Shown: in pieces, positions 12,515 through 24,500 of the stretch | Numbering within the stretch: position 1 is the first letter of the stretch | How the letters are laid out: each line of letters opens with the position of its first letter | Origin: Anarhynchus alexandrinus | Lineage: Eukaryota > Chordata > Aves > Charadriiformes > Charadriidae | DNA length: 64,000 nt | Assembly (NCBI GenBank): GCA_008711295.1 | Contig: VUYV01000003.1 | Location: 11,786,032-11,850,031 of the forward strand | Direction of reading: 5' to 3' | The notes under the pieces: generated by a model | Told to the model about the DNA's origin: nothing | Databases searched by the model: none | What the model saw: the letters and a program-made list of their open reading frames with translations, nothing else | Translations under genes and position numbers: made by a program

Positions 12515-15500
12515 CTGCAAGGAAGAAGACAAGGTAGTCAATAATTACAAAAGAATACACAGCATGTTCAAGTATACAATATAAAACAAACAAACAAAAA
12601 AATATATCAGACACAGGCACTTTAGTGAAAATTTGTAATTAACAGTTAAACCTCCCCTGCTTTAGAACATAATAAATAAATTCAAAAGAAAATATTCTAT
12701 CAGAAGACATCAAGAAATGAAACAAGATTGACTCTTGATTATTCCTACCATACTTTTAGACATGGCAAACGCGCAAGTTATAGAAATTAGAAAAAGTTCT
12801 AAGTTGTAAAGTAGCTGTTCTGAATTTCCTACAGCATGCATTGTCTTTCAGAAAATAGAATATTTACTAAGAACAGTTTCTATCAGGGCAAAAAAGACAT
12901 TGGAGGAAGAAACATAGTCAGGCTATGCTTGACACAAATACTTATACCACCAGAAAGGAAATGGATTACAAATAATCAAAGCCAGACATTATCCACTGTT
13001 CTTTAAAGTAGAGAATAAAAGCCAAGGAAATTTGTGTTCCAACCCTGCATGAGATTTGAAGATTGCTCAGAGTAATGATCATGTTCCAGATAAAGCAACA
13101 GCAATGTTGTGTGAGTCAGTGTGACAACTGTTAGCCACCAGGCACTTTAAGAATTGTCTCACAGATGAAGCAAGGAGCCTCCAGAATTTGCTATCAGTAG
13201 CACAGATACCACACTGATCCATGATACACTAGTATGATGTAGTTTGGTATTGAATTAGAACTACTGCTACTCTGGTCACCACTATCCAGTGTCCTATGTC
13301 ACAACACTTGATCCAAAAAACTCACTATAAGTTAATTTATTATAATGGCATAACAACTTTGAAGTACCTTGTGACACTCATTTTGGTATCATAAAAGGAC
13401 TTCAATCATATTTTCCATCAGTAGTTAAAAATACTGTATCAGATATATTTGAGGGCATGTGATTTTCATAGGTGAGGGGAATTTGAAAAATGGGGAGCTC
13501 AGCAGAGCCACTGTTTCTTAGAAATTAAGAGAAAAAGCAAAGTCACTACTAGAATACAGGGCAGGCATTCTCAATTTGGAGTATCCAAAACTGTTTATTG
13601 CTTTTTTATACCAATGTTAAGCTTCCAGCTCATTTCCTAATTAAAAAAGCAAGTCTTCATTTTGTGTATTTTGCTATTTACCTCTAACAGCACCACTGAA
13701 AAGAAGTATTTAAAAGTGATTCCGAAAATTAAAAAGCGTAGAATACAAATGTTTTAGTAATGTACTCCTGTCAGCCATTACCATAGCTGCTCCAATAACT
13801 GAATTATCTTCTCAGGAATTATAAAGCCTGTGATTGTGCACAAAAAAGCTTTTTCCACTATTGTGTTGGGCTGAGGACAGCAATAGGTTGATAAGAAGCT
13901 AGATGATTTGTTGTCTCTGAAAAACAAACAAACAAACAAACACACCAACTAAAATAAATATACTTGAAATCTTCTACAGTAAGTATTAGTAATCAAAACT
14001 TGTACCAAACGAGTAGTGTTTATGCATATCATCTAAATTAATCCAGAACCAACTAGTGGCTAAGCAATTAATACACAAGATGTCATGGTGCTGTGGGTTA
14101 ACCCTGGTAAGCACCTAAACACCACCCAGCCACTCACTCCCTTTCCCCTAGTGGGATGGAGCAGAAAATAGGAAGGGTAAAAGCAAGAAAACACTGGGTA
14201 GAGATGAAGACAATTTAATAGGTAAAGCAGAAGTTGCACGTGAAAGCAAAGCAAGCTAAGGAATTCATCTACTGCTTCCCATCAGACGGCAGACGTTTAG
14301 CCATCTCCATCTTGTGTAACTGTGACTTGGGAAGAGAAATGGTGTAACTCCAAATGATCCCCCCCTTCTTCTTTCCCCCAGATTTTATTGCTGAGCATGC
14401 CACCATATGGTATGGCATGCTCATGTCAACTGACCATGTCTCTGGTCAGTTGGGATCTGCTGTCGTGGCTGTGTTCCCTCCCAGCCTACTCACTGGCAGG
14501 GCAGCATAAGAGACAGGAAAGACCTTGACGCTGTAAGCACTGCTCAGCAACAGCTAAAACATCCCTGTGTTATCAACACTGTTTTGGTCATAAATCCAAA
14601 ACACAGCACCACACAAGCACCAATACACAGGGGTACACCCAAAAACAGAGCAAACTTATGAAAGAATTACAACAAACACTTAAGCGCCTAACAGATTTCC
14701 CACTTACAGAAATGTGTCTTTCTTAATTCTTATTAGCTCTTCCTTGGAATAAATTGTGGCTTTCCTTACTTAAAAGGTATGTAAAGATCAAACAAAACCA
14801 AGTACTTACAAGCTAACTTGATTCAAGACAGCACCGAGCCATTCAAACAGTTCCTCTGTACTGCAGGACTCCTCTGGCTTTCCTTGTAGTTCATTACTTT
14901 GTAACACTGGACACTGCAAGTCCCTTAATGTGCTGAATGTTATTTTTGGCTTCAGAGCCCGTATTTGGTTCTTTGAAAAGTATGACATCAATGTTGATCC
15001 CTCTGCACCTTAACAACACAACACCACAAAGAGCCGTTACAAAACTACTAAACAAAAGGAGCACTGAATACATGAAACCTTTGTATATGTATACAAGAAA
15101 ATGCAGTGTGTAAACTGCTTACATGCTGTTATCTTTGGCAAAGGCCACAGAATCTTCAACTTCCTTATCTTACTGGAAATAAAACAGTGCAAGATCCAGC
15201 AACTCAGTATAGCTCAGTAAAATTACTATTTAACTATCAGTATAGATTTGTCAATAGAAAATTCAAGCAGAATTAACTGGGCAAGTAATAAAATGAACTT
15301 ATTAAAAAAAGGAATTCAGAGTGTTCCTGAAGAGGAATACATTAACTGCTTCCTAAGACAAAGTGGTCTGCAAATGCACTCACACTATTAGTGTACCCAT
15401 ACCTGTATTCATGAGGCCAGAGAACATTTTGCCTTTCTAGTGCCTGTATGTACATTCCCTCGGTGCCCATGCACAGATACTTGCTGCTGTAGAAGAGTGA

Positions 15501-18500
15501 TGTGTGCCTTATACCATCAGGTCATCTCTAGCTCAGCATCTCTAGAAATTCCGTGGGCATTGCACCATGAGTGGGAGAATACATGTGGTAGATGTACACA
15601 CAAAGACAATGTATCTCTAAGACCAGGTAAAGAGAACTAAGCTCAAATGAATTCAGGCAGTAGTCCCTCCAAAACCACCAAGTGTCTAGAGGGATCGCAG
15701 CATCAGTAGTCCACCAAGAACTGCCTCCTAGAGACAGCATGGCTTCTAGAATCATAGACAACTCCAGTAGAATAAATTCCTGCAGATCTCAGGAATACTT
15801 TGCAAAAAGTTATAGTCTCATCTAAATTCTCCTGGAACACGCTTCACAACTGCAGAAAGTTTCCCTTTTCGTTGTCCTTAAAGGCACTCAATCTTCTAGC
15901 CAGCATGTCAGGTTAGTGGATCTCTCAGCTCACTCAGCTGAGGACAAAAACATGTAAGAATCCTTCTGAGGTCTGATCCCATCACTAAAGACCACATCCT
16001 TGATTTCCTAGGTGTGATGGCAAACAATTTAGGAGCCACAAAGTTTTTAAGAAAAACTCTTGATTTACAGTAGATTAAGAAATCATCTTCAGATAATGTA
16101 TATTTGGAAGGTGATATTACCCCAGAAAAAATACCAGAATCAGTTATCAAGACTAGAGACACTCTTACCCACCTGGCTAAGGTGTCTGCCATCCCAGAAC
16201 ACTGTTTTCCCTGAATAGTGGAAAAGTGAGCAGGTAGCTACAGGTTTGAGAACAGAGTTATCAATGATGTCAGGATGAATTTCAGAATAGTCTGGGAGAC
16301 AAGGATTGAAGAGAGAAGGAAAGGGGGAGTGTAGAGAAATCAAACTGTATCACAAATCCCATTTTACTAGGATCAGAGAAGAAAAAAACGAAACAAAACA
16401 GAACAGTGGGAAGTCTTCAAATGTAGTATAGCTGTAGGAGTTAGATGTACCTTGATGGACTTCTGGGAAAGGCCACATTTCTTCCAATCCAGTAAGTGAT
16501 CCAAAACAGCAGCTAAAAATCTAAAAACCTAATTTGTAATATGCTTGCTTAGGTTAAGAGATATTAACCAACTATCTTTCTGAAGCAGTAAGATAGTTGA
16601 TGTGGAATCAATTCTCCTAAATTTGAAATTTCAGATAATGTATTCTATTTTTGTATAGTAACTAACAATGGGTCTCTAGGTGACCAAGAAATACCACCTT
16701 ATTCATGAGAAGTCTGAGGCCCAGAATAGCATTTGAATACCACAGGAAAGGCATGTATGAACAGAATAAATTCAAGAACATGATGGAGTTCACTACGGAA
16801 TACAATATCCAAGACTTGCTATCCAAAATTATGGACTGCCTAAACTCCATCAGCCATATTTATCTCATCAAAGACAATCACATGGGGAAGCAGAAAAAGG
16901 AGGACTAACCTGATCCTTTTTAGTCATCCTTCAAAAAAGCCTGTCCAAGTACCAAAGGGCACAGTGACAAAGACAGGCAGCCACTGAATTCTTGTTAATT
17001 TAGTATTTTTATACAGATACATTTAAGTCTGAAGTGTGCTAGAACAGATCATCTTCTTTCACTCTGTACTTCCTCTTGGCATTTGTTAGACTAACAGGTT
17101 CAAAGAATGTATAATATTGCCCTAGAATTCTTAGTCAAGTATAAGAAATTATACATTTTAAATGTCTGCTTCATTCGGGAGCCTCAGCTACAGTCCTAAC
17201 TTCAAGAAATCTCAAACACTACGTCAAGACTCCAACAGAACAATTCCTCTAGCTAGAGCATAGCTTTCCACGTCAACAACTAGGCACATTGTCAAAGTTT
17301 TTTGGAGGCCAGTGAATTTCAGCCAATAAACACTTAGAATTGTCATAGAGATTACAGCAATAGAAGAGAGAAGAAATGGTTGGTTTGCCTCTGTCATTAC
17401 AGATGTGATACATTGCATATTGCCTTTTTCTGTTCCTCCTGGTGCCAGAACCACTAAGTGGGAAAAGCAGGTATGAAAAAAAATAAATCCTGCTTTTGGA
17501 CAGTGACATGAATGTTTATAGGTTTGCAGCAGTGCTGGCCATAGCAAGAAACACAAGTTATCAGCAGGAAGGCTGAAAGCAGAATGTTTAGAGGACACAG
17601 ATTGTCTCAACAAAACACATCCCTCTTTTCCCCTTCCAGCAGAATCTACACGATGCCTCACGTCTATTAATAAAAATCTATAAAAGTTTTATTTTTGTCA
17701 GTACAAAGGAACTAAGAATCTTTTGTGTGTTATGAGCACAAGATTCCTGCACAGAAAGGCATTTAGATTTCACTCCATATTCAGGAAATTATTGACCTGA
17801 CCCAGTTTTTGGATCTAAGAAAGTGAAGAATGTGAATGCTATTCTTCCTGAATGCTGCTACACTGGCAGCAACAAACTTAAGAAACATACCGGCCCTGGA
17901 GGCATTTTGCTCTCTGCCCAGGGTCAATAAATCCAAGCATGCTGAGCCTCAAGATCTGCCACCTTAGTTGGATTTATGTCACCATTTATGGTAGCAACAG
18001 TCTTCACTGTGACTCTTTTCTGAAGACTACAAGGACAGACATTGCAAGCCTTCAAACAATTTCTGAATGACAAACAAGGAAGGATCCTTGTTGTATGATT
18101 AGTACTTAAAAAGCGTGAGGGGAAACATGAAGGACTAAAAAGTGAAACATGTGACACTGCTAATGGAACTCATAAGCAGCTTTCATTTTTCAGATCAGTA
18201 ACTCCCTCTCAGACTTGGTCGTGAAGAGCCAGGAAAAACCACACTAAAAGCTACACAGCTATGATGAAGAAAAATATTTTTTTTGCTGTACACACTCCTG
18301 CAGTTTTTGTCAATTCCATCCAAATGCTACATATCCCTAGATACAGCCTGTTCTGAGGTAAAGCAAGCAACTGAGGAGTTTGGCAAATGACCCTCAGAGG
18401 AAGAACAATACTTAAATCCCAGAAGAAAACTTAATGTAATTAGAACACAGTAGATAAACAAATGCTAGAAGAAAGGTGATTTGAGACAATACAATTTCTT

Positions 18501-21500
18501 ACAACAATAACCTCTTACTCAGCTCCAATCTCACACAAGTGCTTGAGAATAAAATTATAAACTAGTAGACTGCGTGTGTATCAGTGTACACAGCACATGA
18601 CAGAAATACAGATTCTGTACATATCCTGTAACTACTGATGAAATGAAAGTTCCCCATCTCAAGTACTACACCAAATATGTAACTTATGTGTATTAATAGC
18701 AAAAAAAAAAAGGTGTATTAACAATGGTCACGTATGTCACAAATTTATAAAGAGGCAGCAATATCAAATAGGCAAAGTTATGCCAGAGAAAGCCTGAGCA
18801 ACACAAAGACAAGGAAATGAAGCAACTAATTCTGTCTCCTATGAATCACTGTTGTGTTCCTGAAATGAAATGTTCTGCTGTGTAGGAAGTAACACACACC
18901 CGAAACAAATAAACAAAACAAACAAGAAATCCCACCCAAACACATTTTAATCTAACTTTTCCCTCCACTAAAAATGCATTTGGACAATCACTAGAAAAGA
19001 ACAGTAAACTAAAAATATTTGGACTTGATGTCAGTTACATTTTAGTTTTGCATTTACTTCTCATTACCTGTATTATACCAAGCCAGTAGGAAGTCAAATT
19101 CTAACGGTTTCTTTTCTTTCAAGGCCCAAAGCACTCTGTTATGTTTCTTGCTATCAGGGTGAAAGCCAGAATCAGTCAAGTCAATAGTTATAACTGCAAA
19201 AATGTAAAAAAGCAATAGTTAGTCAATTGAAATAAATTTTAACATTAAATTCATTAAGAACTAAAAGAATACAAAGAAACCAAAGAACATTAAAATTCCT
19301 TTTAACATATACAGCATATTTATAAAGTATTTGATTATGCAAATATGACTCCCCATTATGTAAATAAATATTCACCTCCTGCTGTCCTTACTTTGGTATT
19401 ATATGGAACTGCCTTCTAGTAACTGGAGGGACAGATTCCTTTTGTAATCCCAATGACAGACGTCCCAAAACAGCACCTTAAAAATATCTTGATAATTAGG
19501 CAAGCTATTAGCACTAAAAAAAGCTAGAATTTCTAACATCAAAAGCCATGTGTATTGCAATGACAATTTTTCAACTGTTTTTTTCTAGATTAATTGGTCC
19601 CAGGCTAAAAGTTACATTTATTTTTCAGATGGAAATTTCATCATACATTTTACTTGACAAACTGAATAGTAAAATGATGTCCTATTTTGCCAAAATTCTT
19701 ATTATAGATAAAAACATTAGAAGAGGAAACTTGTTATGTAACTACTTATCAACTACTGTAGGTTCTAGTACATTTGAGATGGTATACTGTTCATGGCTTT
19801 TTAAAAAATTATTTAACAAAAAAAAATTTCACCAAAAAGGTCACACTCAGTATGTCTCCTCTGCAGCTGTTAAAAAATTACATTTTCCAAGTACTTGGTA
19901 TATGGAGACCACCATTTAAAATGTGTCAAATGTAATACAATTTTGCCATTCAAGCAAGCATTCTCGAATGAGGGTCTTCACTGTATAAACAACACAATGA
20001 ATAAACAGTAATTAAAAATTTTATAGAATACCCAAAAGATCACATTTGCTCCCTTATAGCTGCTTTATTTTTTGGAAAAAGTGGGGTTTTTTTCTTCATG
20101 CAGTCCTTGTATCTGCATCTGGAAAAATACGACCTAGACAATAACCAATTTTAAGGAAAGGTAAGTTTCAGCATTGCTGGTTTAACATCCTAAAAAGGTG
20201 CTTTCACAGACAGATCTGAAATAAGCACCGTCAATATAAATAATACTTACTATATCTCATTACTTTTTTGCCAGAATACCAAGAAGGGCGACCTTGCAGT
20301 CCAAGTTCCTCATAAGTATCCTTATCCACTGACAGAATTAGTTTTCCTATGAACAAAATAAACTTTAATACAAATAATCTTCTACTTAGTTCCCTTCAAA
20401 GTCTTCTGAGAACCGTACACCTTATACAATGTTAGCTTTGGATCAACGGTATTACTAATGTAATCCAGACTCCTTAGTTCCAGTTAAATGGATTACCACA
20501 TTAACCCTTAAAAAAAAATTTAAATGTTATAACTCAATTATTCCTTTTTTATCAAAGTGGTCTTATGAACTAGAATGAGAAAAGTGTAATATTATTCCTG
20601 AGATAGTCATAGCTTTTTTAACTGTACTACCTCACTTCACTGTCTCAATCTTTCCTCCACTTGTCCCCTAGCATTTGCTGCATCATTGGTTGAACACTAC
20701 ATTACTCTAGGGCCTGACTTAGTAAACATTCACGCATGCACTGCTCAACTAAATATACAAAAGCAGTTCCTCCAAATCCAGTGGGACTACTCACACTGCA
20801 TAAACTATGGTTATTAGTCACAAGCAGATATGCACTGGAACAACTCCACTTCCATGTTCATAAACCAAATCTGGCAGCTGCCACTTGGTACAGAATTTCA
20901 CACAACACATCTCTACTACAGTCCTTTGATTCTACTGTACAAGTAACAGTATAATATAGAATACAAACAAATAAAGTTGTTGCTGAAGATTTCAGATGCT
21001 AACATCACCAGAAACTGTAATGCTGTCTCTGCATTACTTGTGCATTGCATGCAATAATTGTACCATACAAACTCAAACACTACCAAGTATCCATTTTGCT
21101 AGGACTGTGCAGAGCACATAAAAACTCTGCCCTCTGAAGAATCTGAATTTACTTATGTCCTGATGGGCACCTGTCATATTACAGCGTCTTAGGCTAAAGG
21201 GCTGACAGACAAATCTGTGTTTCTATTATATCTGATATACTGTTAAATGGAAATAAGACAACATATTTGAAGCCCAAAATAGCTTCATTATTTTCTCTGC
21301 ATTAAAAATCCTACCTGAGATGTACCATTTTTTCATAAAACTGTGATGGAACTGCAACAGAGTATTCTGGCGTGTTACATAATTCTCAAAGAATAAACAC
21401 TGAATATTTTAAAAGTTTTCCTAAAAGTGCTGATAATTTTCTTTTTTGTTACAAATTCTGTCTTCAATACCAGTAGGAAACAAGAAGTTGGAATGCAGTG

Positions 21501-24500
21501 TTTTCACAAAAATAATCCTCTGTAGCAATTGTAATTACAATTGAAGCACTGATAATCTGATACTATACATAAGTGAAGATGATTTTTACTTAATTTCCTT
21601 CAGATTAAGTAAATAATTTAACATGAATGAAAAAAGTTAGAATGAATATTTTTTCCAATTCAAACATATTTCTAATAAAGTTGGCAAGTACAATATGCAT
21701 TAAGTTTTCCAGTTTAAGTCATTTCGCATGAAAAAAACCAACAAACCCAAGACCAGAATCAGTATGTATGTATTACTAAAATGAAAACAAAACATACCAT
21801 TTGGTAGCAGAGCTGCAGTATTATCTTGATCAATTCTTGTGTTATAAGTAAGTGCATAGCATGAACCTTTAATAATAAAGCAGAAGACCATGAGATTACA
21901 CAGTCTCTAAAGACAGACATGATAATATTAAAGATTCACCTCTAGATAATCAAACATGCGAAATACCATTTGAATAACTCTAAACCCTTGTTTTCATCAA
22001 CTTTCTTCCACCTTCTCAAGCAAAATAGCATTTTGTTATTATTTTTATAAACCTTGGACTGGCACTATTTTAAACGGTCTGTAATAGAGATAACATTAGC
22101 AATATGCCCCAATATGAAAACACTTTCTTTCCACCTGCAACCTTCCCCACTCAGCAAATGGAAAACCCCATTTTTTGCAGACACATTTTTATTATTAGTT
22201 CACATGAAGACAAGGTGGAAGATGCTCACATTACTAATATATTTTATACCATTATCTGCCACAACCAATTTTGTTCTTAAAAATAGAAGAGTCAGATCCT
22301 GTAAACTCAGTGTACATACGTCATACAGCTTCCATAAAACTACTGACATAAAAGCCATTAGTGAGACTAAAGGAAGTAAGTGTCCCACATTTACAAAGTA
22401 ATGGTTCTCATTCTCCTGTTTCACCCACATGTTCTCTTTTGTCCTTTGTTTTCCCTTTAAAGCTGTTTTTCTCCCTGACAATCATCTGAAGGGTACAACA
22501 TTTATCATGAGCCAAACGACTGGGGCCTGCTCGATGAAAACAGCACGTGCTGAGTTTGTAATAGCAAGTTCACAGAATCACAGAATGGTCAGGGTTGGAA
22601 GGGACCTCTGGAGATCATCTAGTCCAACCCCCCCGCCAGAGCAGGGTCACCTACAACAGGTTGCACAGGACACCGTCCAGGCGGGTTTTGAATGTCTCCA
22701 GAGTGGGAGACTCCACAACCTCTCTGGGCAGCCTGTTCCAGTGCTCCACTACCCTCAAGGTAAAGAAGTTCCTCCTCATGTTAAGATGGAACTTCCTATG
22801 CTCAAGCTTGTGCCCATTACCCCTCGTCCTATCAATGGGCACCACTGAAAAAAGACTGCTCCCATCCCCCTGGCATCCTCCCTTTAAGTATTTGTAAGCG
22901 GTAAGTATTTGTAAGCTGTAAGTATATTTGTAAGTATACTGTAAGCTGTAAGTATTTGGGCAGAGGCTGCATCTTTCTTCGTATCCTCTTTGCTCTTATT
23001 GTGTAAGGATGAGCCACCACAGCCCCATTAGCAAAAAAGAAAAAAAGCAAGCTTTTTCTTTTTCCTCTTTTTCTGTTGCCTGCTGAGGAACACAACTCTG
23101 TGTTGGAATATGAAGGAACAAGAAAGAAAGAACGGAGCCAACTTCTGCAGAAATCTGCATAAAGATGAGGTGTAGAAGAAACAGCTGTGAGGATACAAAG
23201 AAGCCCTCTTGATAGCTGGCTTGCAGAATTAAGATGGGAAGAGGGAACAATCACAGAAGTTCTGGACCCAGCGGGCGTACACAAATGTTGACAAACCACA
23301 AAGCAATAAAAAACAGATAAAGAAATTAATACAGAATTTTCTTTGTATTTTCCTTCCCTTCCTTTAAAATACTTTCCAGAATAGATAATAACAAACAGAT
23401 TTTACTGTGTTATGAAAAAAATACACTGTTACTGCATCTGTCATGTTCTGATTTCCTTCTTACCTTTCTTTACAAAAGCATCGATGAATTCGTGAGCAAC
23501 CAATTCATGAACCGATAAATTCCTCACCAGGTAGTACTCTCCAACATCCGCAATGGTACTTTTCAGCACTTCAGGTAGTATGCCACATTCAGGGATCAAA
23601 AAGGACACCTATTAGGAACATATTCATAATGTAAATCATATCGTAAAATTGGTTCTGGCAGAAAACCCAGAAATGCATAAGTAAAACTTCACTTTTCAGA
23701 GACATTAGTATATTATACCAAAACGAGATGATGAAAAAATTATTGTCTTCAAAAAGTATCAATTTGCACAAAGTCTCTAGGTGCACTAAATACATTATTT
23801 AGCGGGGTTTTTTTTTGCATTTTACATGCTATACAATAGCATTTGAGGTGTTACATAGAGACACGATTTTACACAGCATGAGCTACCTACAGATCTTGTT
23901 TCATGTCATTATAAACTTAGCTTGATGTCACACTAGAACATTTCCTGTAGCCCCTACTGAAAATGCAGGCTAACCATTTATGTAATCTCAGTGAAAAAGC
24001 GAAGACCAAAGTAGAATTTAAACTAGTTTTTGAATCAATGCATTCTCCTCTGTAGATAATTTTGGAGGTCAGCAGAGTCAACAAACCATCAGAACAAAAC
24101 TTGAAGATGGGCTTACGATTTTCGAAAAAAGTCATAAAGCGTATTTAAAGGCTACAGCTTCTGTAGGAGGTTTCGAATTGAAGGTAAGAAACCGATTTTC
24201 AAAAGGGATGAGCACCTAGCTTTTCTTACTAAACTCAGCATTCAGCCTTTTGGTCCAATTGCCTACTTTTAATTTCCCTTCTGTTTCAAATCCTTCCCGT
24301 ACGTGGTTCATAGATCAAAAGAACTCTTAAGTCCAGGAGACCAGGGAAAACAAGGTTACTACATGGACAAGTACAACAACCATGCCCAACCAGCATAAAG
24401 GTTTGTCCTCCTGCTCCTTCTCCCTCCATCCCTCAAAAAACTTTTTTTCCCCAAAAGCTCTCAGAGAACAGGTACTTATCTATCTCCCTTTGCACACGTG

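Noticed and set aside
13917..13943. Simple AAAC arrays, poly-A/T runs and the G-rich tract as a CRISPR-like or satellite system
   Set aside because: These are ordinary eukaryotic simple repeats without regular unique spacers.
14071..14629. 'atacaca' on both sides of the LTR as a target-site duplication
   Set aside because: The left copy is separated by three bases from the TGTCATGG start, and the LTR's right end is not defined. The match may be chance.
17224..17661. 145-codon minus-strand open frame in RPP40 intron 5
   Set aside because: There is no protein signature, the RPP40 reading is complete without it, and its length is not unusual for about 13 kb of intron read in six frames.
22832..23299. 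155-codon minus-strand open frame in RPP40 intron 2
   Set aside because: It begins inside the CR1-derived tandem repeat region and has no recognisable motif. Its composition is that of random intron sequence.
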